This document shows, piece after piece, positions 56,386 to 64,000 of a stretch of 64,000 bases of DNA (positions are counted from its first letter, which is position 1; every line of letters begins with the position of its first letter). Below the pieces are notes generated by a model. The model ran no database searches, was not told the origin of the DNA, and saw only the letters and a list, made by a program, of their open reading frames with translations. Origin of the DNA: Salipiger pentaromativorans (lineage in GTDB: Bacteria > Pseudomonadota > Alphaproteobacteria > Rhodobacterales > Rhodobacteraceae); contig NZ_JAMDHK010000003.1 of the NCBI RefSeq assembly GCF_024721115.1, forward strand, positions 45,325 to 109,324, read 5' to 3'. Both the position numbers and the translations under genes were made by a program.

Positions 56386-57745
56386 GCTCGAACTCCTCTG
56401 CAATGGGGGCGGCGCCGAAATCCTCGGGCCGCGCGCGGTGGTGGATGGATTGGACGGTGTTGGCGATCTCGTAGAGAAAGGCGCGGCTGCCGCGATAGCC
56501 GACGCGGCAGGCATCCTGAGCGCCGATGCGGTCGAAGACCGGAAAGCCCACCCGCACCAGAGGCACATGCAGCCGGTGCTCGGCATGGCGCCCGTGGCTG
56601 TGGGTCAGCAGGATCTGCGCGCCCTGTTCCTTCGCGCTGCGCTCGAAATCGCCCAGATCGCCAAGGATCACCTCGTCGCAGGGCATCCGCTCGATGAGCG
56701 GTGTGTGCTGGGAGGTGGTGACGGCGGTGACGATCTCGGCCCCCATGGAGGTCAGCGCGGTCGATAGCGAAAACATCAGGTCCGGGTCCGCACCGATGGC
56801 GACCCGGAGCCCGCCGGTGTGGAAATGCGCATCGAGCGCCGCGTCGATGAGGCGCGCGCGGTCGCGCTTGACCGAGGGTGGCGGATCCTGCACGCCGGAA
56901 AGCCCCATGAGCGTGCGCACAAAGGCATCCACCGGCTTCAGCCCGGTCACCGACTGGAAGACGCGGTAGGGCACCATGGCCCGCTCTTCCAGCGCCCTGG
57001 CCGCGTCGCGCATGCTCTCGCCCACCGCAAGGGAGAAGGCGGACCGCGCCGCCGCCGCGATCCGGTCCAGCGGCGTGCCGCCCAGCGACGTGCCGGTCCA
57101 GTCGTCGCTCACATGACCGTCGAGCGAGGTGGAAATGTCGGGCAGCACCACGGGCGTCAACCCGAAGGCGCGGATCATGCGCACCAGCTCCTCGATCTCG
57201 GCAGGCGTCAGATGCGACCCGCAAAGCAGCGTGACCTGACGCAGATCCGGGTCGCGCTCGGTGACGCGCGGCACCAGGGTCTCCACAATGGCGGTCACCG
57301 CCCTGGCCCAGCCGTCCTGCATCGCCCCGTCGAAATCCGGCGTGCTGGCGTAGACGATCTTTGTGTCGTCGAAATCTGTCCGCCGCGCCACGATCTCTTT
57401 CAGCTCGCCCGGCACATCCTCTCCCCGCGTCTCGGTCAGCGCGGTGGAGGCGATGCCGATGATTTTCGGCGCGCTCTTCCTGCGCAGGTTCTCGATGGCC
57501 TCCTCGATCTGCTCGGCACCGCCGAGGATCGTGGAGACCTCGTTCATCGCGGTGGTCTGAAGCGGCACCGCCTCCTTGAAGTGGCGCACGAGATGGACCA
57601 TCGCAAAGGCGGTGCAGCCCTGCGAGCCGTGGAAGAGCGGGATGGATTTCTCGATCCCGAGATAGGCCAGTGCCGCGCCAAGGGGGGCGGAGCTTTTCAG
57701 CGGGTTGGTGCTCAGCGCGCGTTTGGGGTGAACGAGCTTTGCCAT
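56360..57745 (-). CDS. nifN: FeMo-co scaffold subunit NifN
   Basis: 461-residue NifK paralogue, partner of NifE in the scaffold on which NifB-co matures. It keeps NPLKSSAPLGAALAYLGIE and FHGSQGCTAF (residues 13-47) and the HFKEAV segment. ATG 57745 starts one base after nifE. Confidence 0.96.
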   Translation of the reverse strand: MAKLVHPKRALSTNPLKSSAPLGAALAYLGIEKSIPLFHGSQGCTAFAMVHLVRHFKEAVPLQTTAMNEVSTILGGAEQIEEAIENLRRKSAPKIIGIASTALTETRGEDVPGELKEIVARRTDFDDTKIVYASTPDFDGAMQDGWARAVTAIVETLVPRVTERDPDLRQVTLLCGSHLTPAEIEELVRMIRAFGLTPVVLPDISTSLDGHVSDDWTGTSLGGTPLDRIAAAARSAFSLAVGESMRDAARALEERAMVPYRVFQSVTGLKPVDAFVRTLMGLSGVQDPPPSVKRDRARLIDAALDAHFHTGGLRVAIGADPDLMFSLSTALTSMGAEIVTAVTTSQHTPLIERMPCDEVILGDLGDFERSAKEQGAQILLTHSHGRHAEHRLHVPLVRVGFPVFDRIGAQDACRVGYRGSRAFLYEIANTVQSIHHRARPEDFGAAPIAEEFEHVPHATRH

Positions 57746-57746
57746 C

Positions 57747-59387
57747 TCAGCAATCCTCGAAATCGGTTTCAGAGGAGGTAAAACCGGCCACGCCCTGAGC
57801 GGCACCAGCCGGGAGGTGCCGGGTCGAGCCCGGCACGGGTGTCTCATCCCCCCCGCCCCGGACCCGATCCGGGGCCTCTCCCTCAGCCCCCGAGCGCGGC
57901 GGCAAAGGCGGCACGAGGCTCACGGGCCGTGTCGCCCCTTCGGCGCCGGTCACCGGGCAGGCGCCGCTCAGCGCGGGCAGCACGCGCCCCTCGGTCAGCG
58001 GTTCGTCCCAGGGCGCGGCGCCGCGCAGCTCCTCCCACATCGGGTTGTTCATCGACCGGTCCAGCGCGCGCACCAGATCGACCATGCCCATATAGCCCGC
58101 ATAGGGCTCGTGCTTTTCCTGATTCACATCGACCCAGGGCATCCTGGCCTTGAGCGCCACGAATTGCGACCGCCCGCCCGACATCAGCACATCCGCGCCC
58201 GCCTGTTTCAGCAGCCGGTACATGTCCTTGGGCGCCATATTGTCGAACATGTGCGCGGTCGAGCCCATGATCTCGACCACCCGGCCCTTGTCCTCCTCGG
58301 TGGCCTTGCGCACCGAGGTGCCGATCACCTCCATTCCCAGCTCCTGAAGCGCCGAGACCACCGACCAGCTCTTGTGCCCGCCGGTATAGAGCAGCACCTT
58401 CCTGCCCGCGACGCGGGGCCGGTACGGCTCCAGATCCGCCCAGACCTGCGCCTCTTCCTCGGCGATCAGCGCCTCGCAGCGCTCCAGCAGCTCGGCATCG
58501 GCGCCCTGGTCCACCAGAATGCGGCACATGGTGCGCAGCGCCTCGGACGTGTCGGAAATCCCGTAGAAGGAGCCCTCGAAGAACGGGATGCCCCAGCGCT
58601 CCTCCAGCTTGCGGGCGACATTGATGAGCGCCTTGGAGCAGACCATCATCGTGACCTTGGCGCGGTGCATCATCGCCACCTGCTTGTAGCGCGCATCGGC
58701 AGCCAGCGAGCCCAGAATGCGGATGCCCAGCCGGTCGAGCAGCGGCTTCACCTGCCAGAGCTCGCCGCTCAGGTTGTAATCCCCCACGATATTGATGTCG
58801 TAGGGGGTGCACTCCGCGGGCTCCACCGTGCCGATCACGTGATCCAGCATCGCCTCGCCCGCCAGCTTGTTGCCGAGGTTCTTGGAGCCCACATAGCCCG
58901 GCGCGTCGATCGGGATGCAGGGGGTGGCGAAGGCCTCGCTCGCCGCCCTGCACACCGCGTCGATGTCGTCGCCGATGAGCGCCGGCACGCAGGTCGCATA
59001 GACAAAGACCGCCGGCGGCTGTTCCGCCGCGATCAGCTCGCGCAGCGCGCGGAAGAGCTTCTTCTCGCCGAACCCCATGACAATGTCGAGTTCGGTCATG
59101 TCGGTGGTGAACCCGGTGCGGTAGCGCTCCGATCCCGACGACGCCGCGCCCCGGTTGTCCCAGCCATTGCCTTCGCAGGCCAGCGGCGCATGCACCAGAT
59201 GGGCGACATCGACGATGGGTTGCAGCGCGATCTTGGCGCCGTCGAAGGCGCAGCCCCCCGCTGCGGCACCGGGCGTCAGCGGCTTGGCGCAGCCCTTCTT
59301 GCGCTGCTGCTCGGACTTCGAGACATTCGTCCCGCAGGCCGGTTCGTCAAACACATCTGCGATCTTGCTCTTCAAGGCATCGGCCAT
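57747..59387 (-). CDS. nifE: FeMo-co scaffold subunit NifE, with palindrome-derived C-terminal tail
   Basis: 546 residues, longer than the usual ~450-480. The N-terminal part has conserved cysteines (KKGCAKPL, GGCAFDGAK) and the typical DLSGELW-like NYNLSGELW region. The enzyme-like part ends near residue 475. The remaining ~70 residues (Pro/Gly/Arg-rich) are encoded by sequence containing two palindromic repeats. ATG 59387 is chosen for its family-like start (MADALKSKI). It heads the nifENX operon under a consensus sigma-54 promoter. Confidence 0.95.
   Translation of the reverse strand: MADALKSKIADVFDEPACGTNVSKSEQQRKKGCAKPLTPGAAAGGCAFDGAKIALQPIVDVAHLVHAPLACEGNGWDNRGAASSGSERYRTGFTTDMTELDIVMGFGEKKLFRALRELIAAEQPPAVFVYATCVPALIGDDIDAVCRAASEAFATPCIPIDAPGYVGSKNLGNKLAGEAMLDHVIGTVEPAECTPYDINIVGDYNLSGELWQVKPLLDRLGIRILGSLAADARYKQVAMMHRAKVTMMVCSKALINVARKLEERWGIPFFEGSFYGISDTSEALRTMCRILVDQGADAELLERCEALIAEEEAQVWADLEPYRPRVAGRKVLLYTGGHKSWSVVSALQELGMEVIGTSVRKATEEDKGRVVEIMGSTAHMFDNMAPKDMYRLLKQAGADVLMSGGRSQFVALKARMPWVDVNQEKHEPYAGYMGMVDLVRALDRSMNNPMWEELRGAAPWDEPLTEGRVLPALSGACPVTGAEGATRPVSLVPPLPPRSGAEGEAPDRVRGGGDETPVPGSTRHLPAGAAQGVAGFTSSETDFEDC
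57816..57875. repeat. Two REP-like palindromes inside the 3' end of nifE
   Basis: gtgccggg-tcgag-cccggcac (57816-57836) and gccccgga-cccga-tccggggc (57855-57875) each have perfect 8-bp arms and 5-base loops. Both resemble dispersed alphaproteobacterial repeat palindromes and lie within the codons of the NifE C-terminal extension. Confidence 0.8.
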
Positions 59388-59417
59388 GGCGCGTCTCCCG
59401 GTTGTCAGGAGAAAAAC

Positions 59418-59433
59418 AGCAAGCTTCGTGCCA
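59418..59433 (-). promoter_or_regulatory. Sigma-54 promoter of nifE operon
   Basis: Minus-strand TGGCACGAAGCTTGCT is a perfect match to TGGCACG-N4-TTGCT, 30 bases upstream of the nifE ATG. Confidence 0.95.
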
Positions 59434-59472
59434 TGCTCCCGCCCCGCAAACCCCGCCCAAGCACCCCGCCAT

Positions 59473-59488
59473 TGTCGCCTTCCCGACA
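59473..59488 (-). promoter_or_regulatory. NifA upstream activator site of nifE operon
   Basis: tgtcgccttcccgaca fits TGT-N10-ACA, about 40 bases upstream of the -24 element. Confidence 0.8.
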
Positions 59489-59576
59489 AAGCGTCTTTCA
59501 TCTTTCTCCAAATACTCGAAACCGCCCGCCCCGCCGGACACAGCCCCGACGGGCCGGGCGCACCCGCGACAAACGC

Positions 59577-59603
59577 AAAACCGGCGGGCCCTCGGCCCGC
59601 CGG
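59577..59603 (-). terminator. Rho-independent terminator of nifHDK
   Basis: A perfect 10-bp stem (59581-59590 with 59594-59603), a 3-base loop and four U residues on the minus strand lie 24 bases past the nifK stop. Confidence 0.9.
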
Positions 59604-59627
59604 TCGCGTCTCGCAAAACGCCGCCGC

Positions 59628-61166
59628 TCAGCGCGTCAGGTCATAGCTGTAATCGGTCTCGCCCGGCACGATCGTGTCGTCGTCGAGCTTGTCGAAGACC
59701 GTATCCAGCAGCTTGACCAGCACGTTCAGCGCCCCCTGATAGCCCATCGTGGGGAAACGATGGTGGTGGTGGCGGTCGAAGATCGGGAACATCAGCCGGA
59801 TCAGCGGGGTGCCGGTGTCACGCTCCAGATACTTGCCGTAGGAATTGCCGATCAGCATGTCCACCGGCTCGGTATTCAGCAGCGAGCGCATGTGCCACAG
59901 ATCCTTGCCGGCCCAGACCTGCCCCTGCTTGCCGAAGGGCGAGGAGGCAAGCAGCGCTTCCATCTGCTTGGCCCATTTCTTGCCGCCGTTGGTGGCCAGG
60001 CAATGCACCGGCTCGCCGCCCATCTCCATGACGAAACGCGCCATGGCATAGACGAAATCCGGGTCGCCGTAGATGGCGTAGGTCTTGCCGTGCAGATGCG
60101 CCTGGCTGTCGGCCAGTGCGTCGACCAGACGGCCGCGTTCCAGCTTCAGCGAGTCCGGGATCGGTTTGCCGGTCAGCTCCGAGACTTTCATCAGGAACTC
60201 GTCGGTGGCCTGGATGCCCATCGGGTAATGCAGCGCGGCGGTCTGCTGGCCCTTCTCGGCGATATATTCCATGGTCTTCGGCGTGCACCATTCCTGAAGC
60301 GAGATGGTGGCCCTGGCGTTCAGCGCCGCCCTGGCGTCTTCCAGCTTGGTGCCGCCCGCATACATGCGGAACTCGCCGTCCGAAGGGGTGTCGTAGACGT
60401 CCGACACATCCGAGAGGAAGGTGAAGGTGACGCCCATCTCGTCCAGCATCCGCTTGATCTCGCGGTTGTTGCCCACCGCAAAGCCGTCAAAGCCGGGGAT
60501 GATGTTGATGCTGTCACTCTCGACCCGCTCGGCCTTGTTCCAGAAATGCGAGAGGATCCCCTTCTGCATGTTGTCGTAGCCGTCCACATGGCTGCCGACA
60601 AAGGCGGGCGTGTGGGCATAGGGCACATCGAACGTGGCCTCGACCGAGCCTTTTTCCTTCGCCTGAAGGATGAAGGAGTTGAGATCGTCGCCGATCACCT
60701 CGGCCATGCAGGTGGTGCTGACGGCGATCATCTTGGGATCGTAAAGCGCCTTGGTATTGGCCAGACCGTCCACGAGGTTCACAAGCCCGCCGAACACCGC
60801 CGCATCCTCGGTCATCGAGGAGGAGACGCAGGACGAGGGCTCCTTGAAGTGGCGCGACAGGTGCGAGCGATAATAGGCGACGCAGCCCTGCGAGCCATGC
60901 ACGAAGGGCATGGTGGCCTCATAGCCCTGGCTGGCAAAGACCGCGCCCAGCGGCTGGCAGGCCTTGGCGGGGTTCACCGTCAGCGCCTCGCGGGCGAGGT
61001 TCTTTTCGCGGTATTCCCAGGATTTGGTCCAGTCGCCGATCTCCTGGACCAGCTCGTCGGGATGGCCGCATTCGAACTTCACTTTCTTCTGGGCCAGCAT
61101 CTCCTTGTATTCGGGCTGCTGGAAAAGCGGTGCGTGATCAAGCACCTTGTCTGCCGACTGAGGCAT
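59628..61166 (-). CDS. nifK: Nitrogenase MoFe protein beta subunit NifK
   Basis: 512-residue beta subunit; with NifD it holds the P-cluster and FeMo-co. P-cluster ligand segments are [13 protein letters not shown] near residue 64, [10 protein letters not shown] near residue 88 and [13 protein letters not shown] near residue 148. ATG 61166 (MPQSADK) is preferred over ATG 61175 because it has correct spacing from the aagga site. It is the last gene of nifHDK. Confidence 0.98.
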   Translation of the reverse strand: MPQSADKVLDHAPLFQQPEYKEMLAQKKVKFECGHPDELVQEIGDWTKSWEYREKNLAREALTVNPAKACQPLGAVFASQGYEATMPFVHGSQGCVAYYRSHLSRHFKEPSSCVSSSMTEDAAVFGGLVNLVDGLANTKALYDPKMIAVSTTCMAEVIGDDLNSFILQAKEKGSVEATFDVPYAHTPAFVGSHVDGYDNMQKGILSHFWNKAERVESDSINIIPGFDGFAVGNNREIKRMLDEMGVTFTFLSDVSDVYDTPSDGEFRMYAGGTKLEDARAALNARATISLQEWCTPKTMEYIAEKGQQTAALHYPMGIQATDEFLMKVSELTGKPIPDSLKLERGRLVDALADSQAHLHGKTYAIYGDPDFVYAMARFVMEMGGEPVHCLATNGGKKWAKQMEALLASSPFGKQGQVWAGKDLWHMRSLLNTEPVDMLIGNSYGKYLERDTGTPLIRLMFPIFDRHHHHRFPTMGYQGALNVLVKLLDTVFDKLDDDTIVPGETDYSYDLTR

Positions 61167-61231
61167 GGTCGTCATCCTTCTGTTGGCCGTCCGCATTCCG
61201 AGACGCGCCTGTGTTGAGGGAAATTCGGGAA

Positions 61232-61284
61232 GGAAGGGCGCGAACGCCCTTCCGGGGTCCGTAGGGTGGGCGATCCGCCCACCC
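61232..61284. repeat. Two hairpins in the nifD-nifK spacer
   Basis: A 9-bp stem at 61232-61240/61245-61253 and a second 9-bp stem at 61264-61272/61276-61284 lie in the 123-base spacer. The second starts gtagggtgggc, like the palindrome at 40939-40966. They lack T-tracts and probably modulate mRNA stability or relative subunit expression. Confidence 0.7.
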
Positions 61285-61289
61285 CGCCG

Positions 61290-62795
61290 TCACTCGGCCG
61301 CGATCGCCGGTTTTTCCCAGGGCGCGCCGTACAGGCCCCAGACCGGGTTGTTGATCGCCAGATCCATGTCGCGGGCGAAGATGGCAAAGCCGTCATAGCC
61401 GTGATACGGGCCCGAATAGTCCCAGCTATGCATCTGACGGAACGGGATGCCCATCTTCTGCACCGGGTACTTTTCCTTGATGCCCGAGCCCACGAGATCG
61501 GGACGCATCTTCTCGATGAACTTCTCCAGCTCGTAGCTGGTCACGTCGTCGTAGATCAGCGTGCCTTCCTTCACGTAATGGCCGGTGCGCTTGTAATCGT
61601 CGGCATGGCCGAACTCGTAGCCGGTGCCGGCGATGACCATGCCCAGATCGTCATAGGCGGTGACCACGTGACGGGGGCGCAGCCCGCCGACATAAAGCAT
61701 CACCGACTTGCCTTCGAGGCGCGGGCGGAACTTGGCGATCACCTCGTCCACCAGCGGCTGGTACTTGGCGATGACCTTTTCGGCGTTCTCCTGAATCGTC
61801 TCGTCGAAGTTCTTCGCGATGGCGCGCAGCGACGCGGCGATCTGGGTCGGGCCGAAGAAGTTGTATTCCATCCAGCCGATGCCGTATTTCTCTTCCATGT
61901 AGCGGCAGATGTAGTTCATCGACCGATAGCAGTGGATGAGGTTGAGCTTGGCCTTGGGCGCGCGCTCGATCTCGGCAAGCGTCGCGTCGCCGGACCAGTT
62001 GCCGACCACGTTGAGACCCATCTCTTCCAGCAGGATGCGGCTCGCCCAGGCATCGCCGCCGATATTGTAATCGCCGATCACGTTCACGTCGTAGGGGCCG
62101 GGCTCATAGGCCTTGACCGCCTCGCTTTCGGGCTGTTCGAACACCCAGTCGCGCACGGCGTCGTTGGCGATGTGGTGACCCAGCGACTGCGACACGCCGC
62201 GGAAGCCCTCGCAGCGGACCGGCACCATGGTCTTGCCGGTTTCCTTCTTCTTCTCGCGGGCCACGGCCTCGATGTCGTCGCCGATGAGGCCGATCGGGCA
62301 TTCCGACTGGATCGTGACGCCGTTCGACAGCGGGAACAGCTCGTTGATCTCGTCGATGGTCTTGGCGAGTTTCTTGTCGCCGCCGAATACGATGTCCTTT
62401 TCCTGGAAATCGGTGGTGAACTGCATGGTCACGAAACTGTCCACGCCGGTCTTGCCGATGTAGTAATTGCGGCGCTGCGACCAGCTGTATTGCCCGCAGC
62501 CCACCGGGCCGTGCGAGATATGCACCATGTCCTTGACCGGGCCCCAGACCACCCCTTTCGAGCCCGCATAGGCGCAGCCGCGAATGGTCATCACGCCGGG
62601 GATCGACTTGATGTTGGATTTGGTGGTGTCGCATTTCGAGGCGATGCCGGTCGTGGCGTCGGGCGCTTCCTCGGTGGCGCCGGACACCGACAGATGCTTG
62701 GCGCGCTTCTTTCTGGCTTTGACGGGATAGGCTTCGAGGACTTCCTCGATCATTGCCTCATAGTCTTCCGGTCCGCCGGCGTGATCTTTGGCCAT
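61290..62795 (-). CDS. nifD: Nitrogenase MoFe protein alpha subunit NifD
   Basis: 501-residue alpha subunit carrying FeMo-co. P-cluster ligands lie in TIRGCAYAG near residue 73 and HGPVGCGQY near residue 98. FeMo-co ligands are the Cys in [10 protein letters not shown] near residue 285 and the His in [12 protein letters not shown] near residue 455. It separates from nifH by 73 bases containing a hairpin. Confidence 0.98.
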   Translation of the reverse strand: MAKDHAGGPEDYEAMIEEVLEAYPVKARKKRAKHLSVSGATEEAPDATTGIASKCDTTKSNIKSIPGVMTIRGCAYAGSKGVVWGPVKDMVHISHGPVGCGQYSWSQRRNYYIGKTGVDSFVTMQFTTDFQEKDIVFGGDKKLAKTIDEINELFPLSNGVTIQSECPIGLIGDDIEAVAREKKKETGKTMVPVRCEGFRGVSQSLGHHIANDAVRDWVFEQPESEAVKAYEPGPYDVNVIGDYNIGGDAWASRILLEEMGLNVVGNWSGDATLAEIERAPKAKLNLIHCYRSMNYICRYMEEKYGIGWMEYNFFGPTQIAASLRAIAKNFDETIQENAEKVIAKYQPLVDEVIAKFRPRLEGKSVMLYVGGLRPRHVVTAYDDLGMVIAGTGYEFGHADDYKRTGHYVKEGTLIYDDVTSYELEKFIEKMRPDLVGSGIKEKYPVQKMGIPFRQMHSWDYSGPYHGYDGFAIFARDMDLAINNPVWGLYGAPWEKPAIAAE

Positions 62796-62830
62796 CCTTT
62801 TGGCTCCTTCACTGATGCGGTTGAAAGGGT

Positions 62831-62853
62831 GGAGGGCCGGCGCGCGGCCCTCC
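62831..62853 (-). other. mRNA hairpin between nifH and nifD
   Basis: ggagggccg (62831-62839) pairs perfectly with 62845-62853 across a 5-base loop. There is no T-tract. Position fits the known 3'-stabilising stem that gives higher NifH than NifDK levels in diazotrophs. Confidence 0.75.
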
Positions 62854-62868
62854 GGATCGGGAGCGGGC

Positions 62869-63786
<918 letters not shown>

Positions 63787-63831
63787 TCACACGAGGGTGA
63801 GACGGCTCGTGACCGCGCTCAGGGTGGGAAG

Positions 63832-63847
63832 AGCAGGAAGTGTGCCA
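63832..63847 (-). promoter_or_regulatory. Sigma-54 promoter of nifHDK
   Basis: Minus-strand TGGCACACTTCCTGCT has GG and GC 10 bases apart, 78 bases upstream of the nifH ATG. It differs from the consensus only in one T of TTGCT. Confidence 0.85.
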
Positions 63848-63874
63848 AGCCCCTGAAATTCGAAATTCATTTAA

Positions 63875-63887
63875 AATCAATATGTTG
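63875..63887 (-). promoter_or_regulatory. IHF site upstream of nifH
   Basis: AATCAATATGTTG matches WATCAA-N4-TTR exactly, inside an AT-rich patch about 28 bases beyond the -24 element, where IHF usually bends DNA to bring NifA to the promoter. No TGT-N10-ACA was found between here and base 64000; the activator site may lie just outside. Confidence 0.7.
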
Positions 63888-64000
63888 AAATATCCCTCAG
63901 GTTTGGCGCAAAGCCGACAAAACCCGACAAAGCCTTGTCCGACACAGCCGCCACAACGCAGCGCCCGGTCATGGGACCTTCTCCCCCTCCTGACCTGCGG

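Noticed and set aside
57816..61217. 1133-codon open frame on the plus strand opposite nifE and nifK
   Set aside because: Antisense shadow of two well-conserved nif genes.

Overview
The window is a GC-rich alphaproteobacterial segment, most likely from a diazotrophic Rhodobacterales/Rhodobacteraceae bacterium. The evidence is the gene content (monomeric isocitrate dehydrogenase, large RTX/DUF4214 surface proteins, a compact nif cluster with its own rpoN) and the GC-rich codon use. The species cannot be named from sequence alone. No transposase, integrase, rRNA, tRNA or CRISPR array was recognised.

Left part (1-24.4 kb). Two giant RTX-type surface or secreted proteins with related C-termini (171-4439 minus, 7288-14694 plus) flank a monomeric NADP isocitrate dehydrogenase gene. 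They are followed by a D-amino-acid-dehydrogenase-like oxidoreductase. Next is a metalloid-type operon (ArsR repressor, ArsP/DUF318-type permease, CxxC thioredoxin-like protein, exported MBL-fold protein) with a clear ArsR-type operator and an upstream FNR-type box. A pyruvate-kinase-like gene comes next.

20.4-26.0 kb is a catabolic cluster resembling biuret/carboxybiuret degradation: AtzE-like amidase, AtzG-like small subunit, NCS2-type permease, isochorismatase-fold hydrolase (BiuH-like), a divergent AtzH-like protein and a LysR regulator.

26.0-37.2 kb is the most unusual region. A SiaA/SiaB/SiaC-like partner-switch module (PP2C phosphatase, HATPase kinase, small phosphoprotein; minus strand) is divergent from a four-gene operon. 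That operon encodes a 1384-residue SIR2-domain protein with intact catalytic motifs, a cytosolic subtilisin-like protease, a ComEC-like MBL hydrolase and a patatin-like phospholipase. It looks like an undescribed conflict/defence or stress-triggered self-damage system under partner-switch control. That role is inferred, not shown. A phosphoribosyltransferase and a cupin follow.

38.5-63.8 kb is a complete molybdenum nitrogenase cluster, all on the minus strand. Listed in transcription order, the units are nifHDK; nifENX-DUF269-small ORF-DUF683-fdxB-nifQ-TPR; iscA-nifUSV-cysE-nifW-ferredoxin-modABC (then rpoN); nifA; and nifB-fdxN-LRV-nifZ-nifT-SIR2-like. Sigma-54 (-24/-12) promoters precede nifH, nifE, iscA (two in tandem) and nifB. 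NifA upstream activator sites (TGT-N10-ACA) precede nifE, iscA and nifB. Regulator (NifA), sigma factor (RpoN), molybdate uptake (ModABC), Fe-S supply (IscA, NifU, NifS, CysE), homocitrate synthesis (NifV), FeMo-co assembly (NifB, E, N, X, Q), ferredoxins and structural subunits are therefore all encoded together.
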